A DNA stretch of 64,000 nucleotides from Roseovarius confluentis (GCF_002917925.1 NZ_PPFE01000008.1:1-64000), one strand, 5' to 3'. Shown: positions 52,166 through 62,320, counted from the stretch's first letter. Numbers and translations are program-made. Notes: generated by a model from the sequence alone, not told the origin.

Positions 52166-53542
52166 TCAGCCCGCGTCGTTGCTCGTGGGGCGCGCTGCAT
52201 TTGTGTTGATCACGATCGGGTCCGAATGCCCGATCCCGAGGGCCGTGCGCAGGTTGATATGGGCAAGCGCAAGGTCGCGCAAATCCGCCGCAAGCGTCGC
52301 CCGCGCAGCGGAGAGCGAGCGTTCCCGGTCGATAACGTCCAGAACAGTAGCGTTTCCCCCCTGAGTGAGAAGTTCCCGCGAGACGGACAATGCTTCCTGG
52401 TTCAGCGCAACCAGTTGACGCGAGGCGGCCACCGCCTGGCGGGCGGCCCGCAGCGCGGCAAGCTCATTTTCCACCTGCTCCACGGCCTCCAACACCGTGC
52501 GGAGCCATTGCAGATAGGCTTGCCGTGCCCGCGATTCCGCGGAATCGGCCGCAGCGGCCAGCCCCGGCTGGTCAAAGACGGGCAGGACCAGCCCGGCGGC
52601 CAGGCTTTCGGTCGAGGACCCACCACTCAATGGAGCCGTGATGGCACCCGACAGCGACAGGCTGGGATAGCGCGAGGCCTCGGCCACACCCAGGTCGGAG
52701 ACGGCGGCGGCATATCGACGTTCGGCGATGCGGATATCCGGCCGCGCTCGCAGCAAATCCGCAGGCACACCGGGTTGCGTTGCTCCGATAGGGCGCGGTT
52801 GCGAGCCTGTATGGCTTAAATCAATTCCCAGGCTGCCGACCGGTACGCCCAGCAAGGTCGAGATCCTGTTGCGCTGCTGCACGATACGCGCGCCGACCTG
52901 CGGGATATCGGCCTGTGTCTCTAGAATCAGTGCTTCTGCGCGCAACGTATCCAAACGTGTTCCCTCGCCAACTTCCAACTTGGTGTTGAGATCGCGCAGC
53001 GTTCTTCGGCGAGATGCCATGTCCTGGTTCCGGTATGTCAGGCTTTCCTGCAGGAACCGTAGCTCGATATATGCTGATCCCAGCTCCGCCAAAAGCAGGC
53101 GCCGGGCCTCTTCCACGCCGATTTCGGCCGCGTTGAGACGCTGGCTTGCAGCGCGACCCGCCCAACCAGCTCTGCCGGCCAGGTTATATTCCGCCGACAG
53201 TCCGGCAGAAGCCGTGTCTGATCCACGGCTGTTGTCGCGGATTGTCGCCGTGGCGTCCCCCGACAGAGGGACACCGGCGCGTCGCGCCTCCGCCTGTGCT
53301 TCCGCCACCCGTTCACGGGCCTCGGCAATGCTGATGTTGTCGACCATCGCGCGCGCGATCAGCCGATCCAGAACCGGATCGTTGAAGTCACGCCACCACT
53401 CAAGGTCGCTGGTGCCGGCCTTCGTAACCGGCGCAAGAAGGGAATAGCGATCTGGAAGATCGGTCGAAGGAGGTCGATAGTCAGGTCCGACCGAGCAGGC
53501 GGTCAAAAAAAAGCCCGCTAAAATAGAAGACGTTACCCGCAT
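52166..53542 (-). CDS. Outer-membrane efflux lipoprotein (NodT/OprM type)
   Basis: 458 residues with a lipoprotein signal (FFLTACSVGPDYRPP, Cys16). The TolC-like architecture is visible as two repeated halves with long helical hairpins (RARVAEAQAEARRAG-like heptads and LAALRAARQAVAASRQLVAL). ARPDIRIAERRYAAAVSDLG is the family signature. OprM-type channels work with an RND pump and a periplasmic adaptor, but neither is encoded here, so it is an orphan. Base use is somewhat AT-richer than in its neighbours. Confidence 0.88.
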   Translation of the reverse strand: MRVTSSILAGFFLTACSVGPDYRPPSTDLPDRYSLLAPVTKAGTSDLEWWRDFNDPVLDRLIARAMVDNISIAEARERVAEAQAEARRAGVPLSGDATATIRDNSRGSDTASAGLSAEYNLAGRAGWAGRAASQRLNAAEIGVEEARRLLLAELGSAYIELRFLQESLTYRNQDMASRRRTLRDLNTKLEVGEGTRLDTLRAEALILETQADIPQVGARIVQQRNRISTLLGVPVGSLGIDLSHTGSQPRPIGATQPGVPADLLRARPDIRIAERRYAAAVSDLGVAEASRYPSLSLSGAITAPLSGGSSTESLAAGLVLPVFDQPGLAAAADSAESRARQAYLQWLRTVLEAVEQVENELAALRAARQAVAASRQLVALNQEALSVSRELLTQGGNATVLDVIDRERSLSAARATLAADLRDLALAHINLRTALGIGHSDPIVINTNAARPTSNDAG

Positions 53543-53941
53543 AATAAGGTTTCGCTCGCTGCCTCTTGGACCGTTTATTATTCGCGCTCTTCGGCGCTTT
53601 CGGCCCGTCGAGACGAAGTATTACCAGAAAAATGATGAATTTTCTCGATCTACCTAACTTCCGGTACGTCAACAGGCAGCACTGTGGCGCATGGGTATCA
53701 GTGCGCAGTGCATCCGATGTTTCGGCAAAAGCCACGTTTTGCTCCGTCCGCAATGGTTCGCCGGCTTATCCCATCGCGCTTGACCATGCCGGGGGCCGTG
53801 GGTAATGCTCAGCGGCATGACGACGACCTGCACCATCATTTGCTGCATTACCCGCTGACATCTTCAGGCGGGCCGGTCTTCTATTCCATCCTTGAATGTT
53901 AGTTGCTAAGCCCGCCGCGGGACCACGCGCGCGAGGACGCC
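53543..53941. other. Intergenic region
   Basis: About 400 bases, AT-richer than the surroundings, with no credible gene. It holds the divergent promoters of the efflux lipoprotein and cysS. GAGGACGCC before 53942 is the cysS ribosome site. Confidence 0.5.
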
Positions 53942-55312
53942 ATGACGACTATAAAACTGCACAACACCCGTACCCGGAAGAAGGAGGATTTCGAGCCTCT
54001 GAAAAAAGACGATGTGCGCATGTATGTCTGCGGCCCCACCGTCTATGACCGCGCCCACCTGGGCAACGCGCGTCCCGTGGTGGTCTTCGACGTGCTTTAC
54101 CGGCTCTTGCAGTATGTGTATGGGCCCGACCACGTCACCTACGTCCGCAACTTCACCGACGTCGATGACAAGATCAACACCCGCGCCGCCGAGACCGGGC
54201 GCGATATCTCGGACATCACCGCCGAAACCACCCAGTGGTTTCTCGACGACATGGGCAGCCTCGGCGCACTGGAACCCGATCAGATGCCCCGCGCCACGCA
54301 ATTCATCCCGCAAATGGTGACGATGATCGAAAAGCTCATCGCCGATGGTCACGCCTACGCGGTCGAGGGCCACGTCCTCTTCCGCGTCCGCTCCTACCAG
54401 GACTACGGCAAGCTTTCCGGTCGCTCCGTCGACGACATGGTCGCCGGTGCCCGTGTCGAGGTCGCGCCCTACAAGGAAGACCCGATGGACTTCGTCCTCT
54501 GGAAGCCGTCGGACGAGACGCAACCGGGCTGGGACAGCCCGTGGGGCCGGGGCCGGCCCGGCTGGCACATCGAATGCTCGGCCATGAGCTATGAACTACT
54601 GGGCGACAGCTTCGACATCCACGGCGGCGGGAACGACCTGATGTTCCCGCACCACGAGAACGAGATCGCCCAAAGCTGCTGCGCCCATCCCGAGGGAAAC
54701 TTTGCGCAGGTCTGGATGCACAACGAGATGCTCCAGGTCGAGGGCAAGAAGATGTCCAAGTCGCTCGGCAATTTCTTCACGGTGAAGGATCTGCTCGATC
54801 AGGGCATTCCCGGCGAGGTGATCCGCTTCGTGTTCCTCAGCACGCATTACCGCAAGCCGATGGACTGGACGGCGGAAAAGGCGCGGGAGGCAGAGAAAAC
54901 CCTGCGCAAGTGGTACGCACAGGCGGCGCAAGGCACCGGAACCGGAAAGCCTTATGAGGCTGTCGTAACCGCGCTTGCGGACGACTTGAACACGGCACGC
55001 GCAATTTCCGAATGCCACCAGTTGTCGCTTGCCGACGACATCGCCAAACTGCGGTACACGCTTCAATTTCTGGGCTTGATGAAAGACACCGTCCCGGATT
55101 GGGTTTCATCCTCACAGGTGGACCTCTCCGGCATCGAAGAGAAATTGATGTCAGCGCGTGAAACCGCGATGCAGACAAAAGACTTCTCTGAAGTTGACCG
55201 CATGAAATCGCACCTGAGCGATGCCGGGGTGGAGGTTCGCATGAGCAAGACGGCTGTGGAACTCGTGCCGACCGTCGACTTCGATCCTTCCAAACTGGAG
55301 GCTCTCAAATGA
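53942..55312 (+). CDS. cysS: Cysteinyl-tRNA synthetase
   Basis: 456 residues from the ATG at 53942, normal length. Class I signatures: [20 protein letters not shown] (HIGH-type HLGN) and [11 protein letters not shown] (KMSKS). Zinc ligands are in the CGPT Cys, the Cys of HIECSAMS, and HHENEIAQ. It loads tRNA-Cys. The last 120 residues (from about 54950) are AT-richer than the rest. Confidence 0.97.
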   Translation: MTTIKLHNTRTRKKEDFEPLKKDDVRMYVCGPTVYDRAHLGNARPVVVFDVLYRLLQYVYGPDHVTYVRNFTDVDDKINTRAAETGRDISDITAETTQWFLDDMGSLGALEPDQMPRATQFIPQMVTMIEKLIADGHAYAVEGHVLFRVRSYQDYGKLSGRSVDDMVAGARVEVAPYKEDPMDFVLWKPSDETQPGWDSPWGRGRPGWHIECSAMSYELLGDSFDIHGGGNDLMFPHHENEIAQSCCAHPEGNFAQVWMHNEMLQVEGKKMSKSLGNFFTVKDLLDQGIPGEVIRFVFLSTHYRKPMDWTAEKAREAEKTLRKWYAQAAQGTGTGKPYEAVVTALADDLNTARAISECHQLSLADDIAKLRYTLQFLGLMKDTVPDWVSSSQVDLSGIEEKLMSARETAMQTKDFSEVDRMKSHLSDAGVEVRMSKTAVELVPTVDFDPSKLEALK

Positions 55313-55332
55313 TCCTCCTCTCCTTCTGTTTC

Positions 55333-55351
55333 GCCCGGCCTCAGGCCGGGC
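55333..55351. repeat. GC-rich palindrome after cysS
   Basis: Nine-base arms GCCCGGCCT/AGGCCGGGC around one central base, 21 bases past the cysS stop; a second GC palindrome (CCTCCC.CCC.GGGAGG) follows near 55361. No T run. Confidence 0.6.
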
Positions 55352-55499
55352 CGCGCCCGACCCTCCCCCCGGGAGGGCGCTTTGCCGACGTCACGCGCCG
55401 AACCCGTGTGCGACTTGATTGCGCCGCCTCGCACCGCTCGAGCCAGGCACATGCCCTCCCAGGGTCCGGCGCGGCCCTTCCCTCCAAGGGAAAGAACCA

Positions 55500-57119
55500 A
55501 TGACCAAGACCCGCCTCAGCCTCTACGACACCACGCTGCGCGACGGCCAGCAAACCCAGGGCGTCCAATTCTCCACCGCCGAGAAACAGGCCATCGCCAC
55601 CACGCTCGACCAACTCGGCATCGATTACATCGAGGGCGGTTGGCCCGGCGCCAACCCCACTGACAGCGCCTTTTTCGACGCCGCCCCCGAAACCCGCGCC
55701 CGCCTCACCGCCTTCGGCATGACCAAGCGGGCCGGGCGAAGCGCGGAAAACGACGACGTTCTGGCGGCGGTGATGAACGCCGGCACTTCCTCGATTTGCC
55801 TCGTCGGCAAGACCAACATCTTCCATGTCGAAACCGCGCTGGGCATTACGGCGCAGGAAAACCTCGAAAACATCTCCGCCTCCATCGCCCATATTGTCAA
55901 ACAGGGCCGCGAGGCGCTTTTCGACGCCGAGCATTTCTTCGACGGCTACGCCCGCGACCCCGCCTATACGCTCGACTGCCTGAAGGCGGCGCATGACGCC
56001 GGCGCCCGATGGATCGTGCTGTGTGACACAAATGGCGGCACGCTTCCCCATCGCATCGCCGAAGTTATTTCGGACGTCATCGCCGCGGGCATTCCCGGTG
56101 AGCGCCTCGGCATCCACACCCATAACGACACCGAGAACGCTGTCGCGGGCAGCCTCGCCGCCGTGGATGCAGGTGCGCGCCAGATCCAGGGCACCCTCAA
56201 CGGCCTCGGCGAACGCTGCGGCAACGCCAATCTTACGTCTCTCATCCCCACGCTGCTGCTCAAGGAGCCTTACGCCAGCCGCTACGCCACCGGCGTCACG
56301 GCGCAGGCGCTGGAAGGCATCACCATGGCGTCGCGCCAGCTGGACGAAATCCTCAACCGTGTCCCGATGAAGCAATCCGCCTATGTCGGCGCCTCCGCCT
56401 TTGCCCACAAGGCCGGTCTGCACGCCAGCGCGATCGTCAAGGACCCGACGACCTACGAGCATATCGACCCCGCCAAGGTCGGCAACGCCCGCATCATCCC
56501 CATGTCAAACCAGGCGGGCCAGTCCAACCTGCGCAACCGCCTTGCCGAGGCCGGGCTGGAGATCGAAAAGGACAACCCGGCGCTGCCCCGCATCCTCGAA
56601 GAGGTCAAGACCCGCGAAAACCGCGGCTACACCTATGACATGGCGCAGGCCAGTTTCGAACTGGTCGCCCGCCGCGAACTGGGCCTTCTGCCCGAGTTCT
56701 TCGAGGTCAAGCGTTACAAGGTCACGGTCGAGCGCCGCAAGAACAAGTACAACAAGATGGTCTCCCTGTCCGAGGCCGTCGTGGTGGTCAAGGTCGACGG
56801 CGAGAAGAAACTGTCGGTCAGCGAGTCGATGGACGAGACCGGCACCGACCGTGGCCCCGTGAACGCCCTGGCCCAGGCGCTGGCCAAGGACCTCGGCCGC
56901 TATCAGGATGCCATCGCCGACATGCGGCTGGTGGACTTCAAGGTGCGCATCACGCAAGGCGGCACCGAGGCCGTCACCCGCGTCATCATCGATAGCGAGG
57001 ACGGGCAGGGGCGGCGCTGGTCCACGGTGGGCGTGTCGGCCAACATAGTCGACGCGTCGTTCGAGGCGCTGCTCGACGCCATAAACTGGAAGCTTTTGTG
57101 CGACGGCGGAGAGGTCTGA
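55500..57119 (+). CDS. cimA: Citramalate synthase
   Basis: 539 residues. It condenses pyruvate and acetyl-CoA to citramalate, an isoleucine precursor route. The N-terminal barrel starts LYDTTLRDGQQTQGVQFSTA, the HMGL-type signature, with GIHTHNDTENAVAGSLAAVD and QGTLNGLGERCGNANLTSLI, whose His residues bind metal. The C-terminal regulatory domain is present. The length and the DGQQ variant favour CimA over LeuA. AAGGGAAAG precedes the ATG. Confidence 0.93.
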   Translation: MTKTRLSLYDTTLRDGQQTQGVQFSTAEKQAIATTLDQLGIDYIEGGWPGANPTDSAFFDAAPETRARLTAFGMTKRAGRSAENDDVLAAVMNAGTSSICLVGKTNIFHVETALGITAQENLENISASIAHIVKQGREALFDAEHFFDGYARDPAYTLDCLKAAHDAGARWIVLCDTNGGTLPHRIAEVISDVIAAGIPGERLGIHTHNDTENAVAGSLAAVDAGARQIQGTLNGLGERCGNANLTSLIPTLLLKEPYASRYATGVTAQALEGITMASRQLDEILNRVPMKQSAYVGASAFAHKAGLHASAIVKDPTTYEHIDPAKVGNARIIPMSNQAGQSNLRNRLAEAGLEIEKDNPALPRILEEVKTRENRGYTYDMAQASFELVARRELGLLPEFFEVKRYKVTVERRKNKYNKMVSLSEAVVVVKVDGEKKLSVSESMDETGTDRGPVNALAQALAKDLGRYQDAIADMRLVDFKVRITQGGTEAVTRVIIDSEDGQGRRWSTVGVSANIVDASFEALLDAINWKLLCDGGEV

Positions 57120-57122
57120 GCG

Positions 57123-57842
57123 GTGGACGAGGCTTTCCTGACGCTCCACCGCGAGATGACCCGGCAGGGCCCCGGCACATCCGAGGATGTCCGCTGGGCC
57201 CTCAGCCAGCTTGACATGCCCGACGCGCCCCATGTGATCGACGCCGCCTGTGGGCCGGGCGCCGACCTTGTGACGTTGGCCGAGTGCCTGCCCCGGGCGC
57301 GGATCGAAGGCATCGACCAGTTGCCCCACCTCGTCGAGGAAGCCCGCACGGCCACCGCCCACTTTACCAATGTCACCGTCTCCACCGGCGACATGGCGCA
57401 GATCAGTGGCTTTTACGACCTCATCTGGTGCGCCGGTGCGCTCTATTTCCTTGGCGTGACCGAAGGGCTGACGCTCTGGAAACGCGCCCTCACGACCGAT
57501 GGCGCGGTCGCCTTTTCCGAACCCGTGCTGCCCCCCGACGCCCCGCAGGCCGCCGGCGATTTCTGGGCCGATTACCCGGCGATTTCCGACCTCGACGGCA
57601 TCACCGCGCGGGTCGAGGCGGCCGGCTACGTCGTGCAGGATCACCGCCTCATCACCGGCATGGCCTGGGCGGATTATTATGCCGAACTCGGCGGCCGCAT
57701 CGCCAACCTGCGCCCCGGCGCGGACGACGCCCTGGCCCAAGTGCTCGACGACGCCGCCCGGGAAATCGCCCTCTGGCGGCAAGCCCCGGGTGATATCGCC
57801 TACGCGCTCATCCTTGCGCGCCCCGGTTTTGGGCCTACCTGA
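57123..57842 (+). CDS. SAM-dependent methyltransferase
   Basis: 239 residues starting at GTG, 3 bases after the cimA stop. SAM motif I is VIDAACGPGADLVTLAECLP; the acidic end of strand 2 is IEGIDQLPHLVEEAR. The acceptor is unknown. It is translationally close to cimA and 5 bases before the pseudo-phytoene synthase, forming a three-gene block, although the members share no obvious pathway. Confidence 0.88.
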   Translation: MDEAFLTLHREMTRQGPGTSEDVRWALSQLDMPDAPHVIDAACGPGADLVTLAECLPRARIEGIDQLPHLVEEARTATAHFTNVTVSTGDMAQISGFYDLIWCAGALYFLGVTEGLTLWKRALTTDGAVAFSEPVLPPDAPQAAGDFWADYPAISDLDGITARVEAAGYVVQDHRLITGMAWADYYAELGGRIANLRPGADDALAQVLDDAAREIALWRQAPGDIAYALILARPGFGPT

Positions 57843-57847
57843 CCGGC

Positions 57848-58618
57848 ATGGCGCTCGACCCCGACATCATGGCCTGCGCGGGCCTCGTGCAGCGCGGCGA
57901 CCCCGAGCGTTTCGCCGCTACCATGGCCGCCCCGGTGCCCGTGCGCGAAAAGCTCTTTCCACTTTACGCGTTCAACGTCGAGGTTTCCCGCGCCCCGTGG
58001 GTGACACAGGAATCCATGATCGCCGAGATGCGCCTGCAATGGTGGCGCGACGTGCTGGAGGAGATCCGCACGGGCACCGACGTGCGCCGCCACGAGGTTG
58101 CCACGCCGCTCGCTTTGGTGCTGGACGCAGAGATGGCAGAACGGCTCGACGCGCTGGTCGAGGCGCGCCGTTGGGACATCTACCGCGACCCGTTCGAGGA
58201 CATGAGCGCCTTCCGCACCCACCTCACCAACACCTCCGGTCTGTTGTTGCTCGCCGCCACACGTACCCTCGGCGACGCGCCCGAAGCACCGATCCTCAAG
58301 GCAGGCTACGCCCAGGGCGTGGCCAACTGGCTCCGCGCCGTGCCGGAACTGGAACGCCAGGGCCGCATCCCGCTGGTCGAAGGCACGCATGCCGCGATCC
58401 GCGCGCTGACCGACGACGCTCTGACGGCGCTGACCGAGGCCCGCCGCACGCGCCTTGCACCCAATACCCGCCCCGCGATGCTCGCCCTCTGGCAGACCGA
58501 GGCGATCCTGAAAAAGGCAAGCCGAGACCCTGCGGCCGTCTCGGAAAATCGCCTTGCGCTTCCGCCTTTCCGCTCCCGCCTCGGGCTGATGCGCCGGGCA
58601 ATAACCGGACGCTGGTAA
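57848..58618 (+). CDS. NDUFAF6-like squalene/phytoene synthase homologue
   Basis: 256 residues of the squalene/phytoene synthase fold. Both Asp-rich substrate motifs are lost: where DDxxD should be it reads AFNVEVSRAPWVTQE (residues 41-55), and the second motif reads GVANWLRAVPELERQGRIPL with no DxxxD. This is the state of mitochondrial NDUFAF6, a complex I assembly factor, and its alphaproteobacterial relatives. I infer a respiratory-chain or lipid-binding role instead of carotenoid synthesis. Confidence 0.8.
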   Translation: MALDPDIMACAGLVQRGDPERFAATMAAPVPVREKLFPLYAFNVEVSRAPWVTQESMIAEMRLQWWRDVLEEIRTGTDVRRHEVATPLALVLDAEMAERLDALVEARRWDIYRDPFEDMSAFRTHLTNTSGLLLLAATRTLGDAPEAPILKAGYAQGVANWLRAVPELERQGRIPLVEGTHAAIRALTDDALTALTEARRTRLAPNTRPAMLALWQTEAILKKASRDPAAVSENRLALPPFRSRLGLMRRAITGRW

Positions 58619-58799
58619 GCGGAGCGCCTGCGGCGCGCTCTTCAAGCGCGTTGGGGGTTTCACCCCCAAACCCCCGAGAGTATTTCCGGCAAGAAAAAGC
58701 CGCCGTCAGACCAGCTCGTTCGGCGGGCGTTCAAGCTTCCGCCGTCAGCTAGGGGCAATGCCCCTTGAACTCCCCGGAATATACCCGGCCGAAAAAACC

Positions 58800-60020
58800 T
58801 CAAGCCTCCTTCGGCCGCATCACCAGCCAGATCAGCGCTCCGCCCGCCAGCGTCAGAAGCGGCACCATGGCCAGGTTCACCGCCGTCCACCCGGCCTCCG
58901 CCGTGCCGCCCGAGCAGTTCATCAACCCGCCCGAGGCCAGCGACGCCAGCGTCACGCCGCCAAAGACCAGAAGGTCGTTCATCCCCTGCATCCGGCCGCG
59001 TTCATGCACATCATGCGCACCGGCCAGCATCGTGGTCGCCCCGATGAATCCGAAATTCCACCCCAGCCCCAACAGGATCAGCGCGATGAAGAAATTCTCG
59101 ATCTCGACCCCCTGCAGCGCCACGACCCCCGCGGCGGCTAGGATCACAAGCCCCGTGCCCACGATCTTCTCCACCCCGAACCGCGCGATCAGGTGCCCGG
59201 TAAAGAAGGACGGCGCGAACATGGCCAGCACGTGCCCGGTGACGATGTCCGCGGCGTTGCCTTCGGTAAACCCGCAGCCGACCACCGCCAGCGGGGTCGA
59301 GGTCATCACCAGGTTCATCAGCGCATAGGACACCATCGCGCAGATGACGGCCACGGCGATCCGCGGCGTGGTCAGCAGTTCCCACCGCGTGCGTCCCCTG
59401 GGGCTGTCGGGTGCCGGCGGCGGCGGCCTGGGGATGTCCAGGAAAAAGAACAGCAGCGCACCGAGCAAATTGATCGCGATAACCGCCAGGTACGTGCCCA
59501 GGAACGGGACCACCATCGCCTGGCTCGTGACCTTCACCAGTTGCGGGCCGATGATCGCGCTCGCCAGCCCGCCCGCCAGCACATAGGAAATTGCCTTGGG
59601 TCGGAAATCATCGCTGGCCGTGTCCGCGGCGGCGAAGCGATAGAATCCCTGCGCCGACATGTAGATCCCCGTCAGGAAACTGCCCGCCAGGTACACAGGA
59701 AAGGACGCAAGATAGAGGCCATAGCCCGCAATCGCCGCCCCGGCGGCGCCGCCCATCGCCCCGATCAGGAACCCGGCCTTGCGCCCGAACCGCTGCATCA
59801 CCATCGAGAGGGGATTGGCCGAGATCATCGACCCTAGCACGATCAGCGAAATCGGCAAGGTGGCGAAACACACGTTGCTGGCAAGGCTCTGCCCAGCCAG
59901 CCCGCCCACCACGAAGATCATTGCCATCTGCGCGCCCAGCACCGCTTGCGCCAGCACCAGCACGGTCACGTTCCGTTTCGCGCGGCGGTCGTTGTCATAG
60001 GGCAGGGCGGTCTCACTCAT
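58800..60020 (-). CDS. MFS transporter
   Basis: 406 residues with 12 hydrophobic segments. The cytoplasmic loop after helix 2 reads SMVMQRFGRKAGFLIGAMGG, the G-x-x-x-D/R-x-G-R-x motif A form, and the central linker is IPRPPPPAPDSPRGRTRWEL. The substrate is unknown. Base use is as in the neighbours. It is transcribed convergently with the phytoene-synthase-like gene and divergently from cobK. Confidence 0.88.
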   Translation of the reverse strand: MSETALPYDNDRRAKRNVTVLVLAQAVLGAQMAMIFVVGGLAGQSLASNVCFATLPISLIVLGSMISANPLSMVMQRFGRKAGFLIGAMGGAAGAAIAGYGLYLASFPVYLAGSFLTGIYMSAQGFYRFAAADTASDDFRPKAISYVLAGGLASAIIGPQLVKVTSQAMVVPFLGTYLAVIAINLLGALLFFFLDIPRPPPPAPDSPRGRTRWELLTTPRIAVAVICAMVSYALMNLVMTSTPLAVVGCGFTEGNAADIVTGHVLAMFAPSFFTGHLIARFGVEKIVGTGLVILAAAGVVALQGVEIENFFIALILLGLGWNFGFIGATTMLAGAHDVHERGRMQGMNDLLVFGGVTLASLASGGLMNCSGGTAEAGWTAVNLAMVPLLTLAGGALIWLVMRPKEA

Positions 60021-60252
60021 GCCGCCTTGCTAGACCCCTCTTGAGAGGCCCACAAGACCCCAAATCGCCACCACGGCATGCTTTTCCTCTGGCCATAAAT
60101 ATCCCGGGGTGCGCGAGGGGCGGCGCCCTTCGCATCGGTCGTATGGCGCAAGGCGCAATGCGAAATTGCCGATTGGCGCGAAGGGCTTGCCCGCCTATAG
60201 TCCGCCCGACCATGTCCAGACGACCTTTCCTCCTGTCTCCAAGGCCCGCCCC

Positions 60253-60981
60253 GTGACCATCCTTCTTCTTGCCGGAACGGGCGAGGCCAAGGCCATCGCC
60301 ACCCAACTGCATGAAGAGGGCATCTCGGCCACCGCGTCGCTCGCCGGCGCGTCCCGCGCGCCTTCGCCGCTGGCACTTCCCACCCGCACCGGCGGCTTCG
60401 GGGGCGAGCCCGCGTTCCGCACCTACCTTGCCGAACACGCGATCACTGCCGTGCTCGACGCCACGCATCCCTTTGCCGACAGTATTTCACAGCGCACCGC
60501 CCGGGTCTGCGCCGACCTTGGCGTTCCCTATTGCCAGCTTCTGCGCCCGCCATGGACACCGGGGCCGGGCGATAACTGGACCCTGATCGACCGCGAGGAG
60601 GAGGCCGCCGCCCACATCGCCCCCGGCTCCACGGTCTTTCTCGCCACCGGCCGCCAGACGCTCGACCGTTTCGCCAACCTCTCGGACTGCACGGTGATCA
60701 GCCGCCAGATCAATGTCCCCGACACGCCCTTTCCCTTCTCGAACGGCCGCTTTCTGCCCGGCAACCCGCCGTTCTCTGAACGCCAGGAATACGACCTTTT
60801 CAAATCGCTCGGCGTCGACTGGCTCATTGCCAAGAACGCCGGCGGCCCCACGCCCCGCACCAAGCTCGACGCCGCGCGCCGCCTCGGCGTCCGCGTGGCG
60901 CTCATCAACCGTCCGCCCCAGCCGGACGCCCCCCGCGTCGAAACCGTGGACCACGCCCTTGCATGGGTCCGCGCCCTGTGA
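60253..60981 (+). CDS. cobK: Precorrin-6A reductase
   Basis: 242 residues from GTG 60253 (TILLLAGTGEAKAIATQLHE). It reduces precorrin-6A with NADPH in aerobic cobalamin synthesis. AVLDATHPFADSISQRTARV and WLIAKNAGGPTPRTKLDAAR are diagnostic. The start is set by the preceding AAGG and by the family's usual beginning. The other cob genes are not here. Its end overlaps the glycosylase start (GTGA). Confidence 0.93.
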   Translation: MTILLLAGTGEAKAIATQLHEEGISATASLAGASRAPSPLALPTRTGGFGGEPAFRTYLAEHAITAVLDATHPFADSISQRTARVCADLGVPYCQLLRPPWTPGPGDNWTLIDREEEAAAHIAPGSTVFLATGRQTLDRFANLSDCTVISRQINVPDTPFPFSNGRFLPGNPPFSERQEYDLFKSLGVDWLIAKNAGGPTPRTKLDAARRLGVRVALINRPPQPDAPRVETVDHALAWVRAL

Positions 60982-61607
60982 CCGGGCGTATCATCGAAAC
61001 CCAAGACGACGTGGCAGAAGGCGTGGCGCATCTTACCGCCCTCTGCCCGCGCATGGCCCATGCCCACGCCCAGACCGGCCCGCTTCCCCTGCGCCGCAAG
61101 CCGGACGGATTTGCCGAGCTCCTGTCGGCCATCGTCAGCCAACAGGTCTCCACCGCCTCCGCCGCCGCCATCTGGGGCCGTATGAAAACCGCAGGCCTCA
61201 CCGGCCCGCGCAAGATCAAGTGGGCCTCGGATGACGACCTCCGCGCCGTGGGCCTCAGCCGGCAGAAGATCCGATACGCCCGCGCACTCTCGGACGCCGG
61301 GATAAACTTCACGGCCCTCCGCGGCGCGCCCACAGACGAGGTCATCGCCACCCTCACGCAGGTGCCCGGCATCGGCACCTGGACGGCCGAGATCTATGCC
61401 ATGTTCTCGCTCGGCCGCGCGGACGTCTTCGCCCCCGGCGACCTCGCCCTGCAAGAGGCCGCGCGCCTCCTCTATGACCTGCCGGAACGCCCTCGCGACC
61501 GCGCCCTGCGCGAGATGGCCACGGCCTGGAGCCCGTGGAGATCGGTTGCAGCCCGCCAGCTCTGGGCCTACTACCGTGTTGCGAAACAAAGGGAAGGCAT
61601 CAGATGA
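60978..61607 (+). CDS. DNA-3-methyladenine glycosylase, AlkA/HhH type
   Basis: 209 residues from GTG 60978, which overlaps the cobK stop. The helix-hairpin-helix LTQVPGIGTWTAEIYAMF and the catalytic Asp in FAPGDLALQEAARL are present. It removes alkylated bases in base excision repair. It lacks the AlkA N-terminal domain, so it is a short AlkA-like form. It overlaps the esterase gene by ATGA. Confidence 0.92.
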   Translation: MTGRIIETQDDVAEGVAHLTALCPRMAHAHAQTGPLPLRRKPDGFAELLSAIVSQQVSTASAAAIWGRMKTAGLTGPRKIKWASDDDLRAVGLSRQKIRYARALSDAGINFTALRGAPTDEVIATLTQVPGIGTWTAEIYAMFSLGRADVFAPGDLALQEAARLLYDLPERPRDRALREMATAWSPWRSVAARQLWAYYRVAKQREGIR

Positions 61608-62269
61608 CCCGCGTACTTCAGGCCGGCCGCAAGGAACCCATGTCGGGCACGACCCGCTCCGTCGTCGTCTTCCTGCACGGCTACGGCGCCAACGGAGCCG
61701 ACCTTCTGGGCCTCGCCGACCCGTTGGCCGAGCACTTGCCGGATACACTCTTCGTGGCTCCCGACGCGCCCGAGACGATTCCGATGATGCCCACCGGCTA
61801 CCAGTGGTTCCCGATCCCCTGGATCGACGGCTCGAGCGAGGAAGAGGCCCACCGCGGGCTCGTCGCGGCCGCCGAGGACCTCAACGCCTTTCTCGACGCG
61901 CTGATGGTGGACGAGGACGTGCTGCCCGAACAGGTCGTGCTCTTCGGCTTCTCGCAAGGCACCATGATGGCCCTTCACGTGGCCCCGCGCCGCGAGGACG
62001 AGATCGCCGGCATCGTCGGCTTCTCGGGCCGCCTGCTACAGCCCGAACTCCTCGCCGACGAGGTCGTTAGCCGTCCGCCGGTACTGCTGGTTCACGGCGA
62101 CGCCGATGACGTCGTCCCGCCGCAGTCGCTTCCCGAAGCCGCCGAGGCGCTGCAATCGGCCGGCTGGAAAGAGGTCTATGCACACGTGATGAAAGGCACC
62201 GCCCACGGCATCGCTCCCGACGGCTTGTCCGTCGCGCTCGCCTTCCTGCGCGACAAGCTTAGCCTTTGA
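61604..62269 (+). CDS. Phospholipase/carboxylesterase, alpha/beta hydrolase
   Basis: 221 residues. Oxyanion region FLHGYGANGADL, nucleophile Ser in GFSQGTMMAL, Asp in VHGDADDVVP and His in KGTAHGIAP give a full triad. It resembles YpfH/EstB and eukaryotic acyl-protein thioesterases. Translationally coupled to the glycosylase by ATGA. Natural substrate unknown. Confidence 0.92.
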   Translation: MTRVLQAGRKEPMSGTTRSVVVFLHGYGANGADLLGLADPLAEHLPDTLFVAPDAPETIPMMPTGYQWFPIPWIDGSSEEEAHRGLVAAAEDLNAFLDALMVDEDVLPEQVVLFGFSQGTMMALHVAPRREDEIAGIVGFSGRLLQPELLADEVVSRPPVLLVHGDADDVVPPQSLPEAAEALQSAGWKEVYAHVMKGTAHGIAPDGLSVALAFLRDKLSL

Positions 62270-62295
62270 ACCAAAGGTGGTTCCGCCAATTCCCG

Positions 62296-62320
62296 CGTAG
62301 GGTGGGTGAAAACCCACGCG
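62296..62320. repeat. Short palindromic repeat (family 2)
   Basis: CGTAGGGTGGGTGAAAACCC and ACGCG, third copy of family 2, in the 299-base gap between the esterase and the DKNYY-like gene, where nothing else is seen. Confidence 0.6.

Noticed and set aside
57848-58618. Carotenoid phytoene synthase
   Set aside because: Both Asp-rich catalytic motifs are absent and no other carotenoid gene is present.
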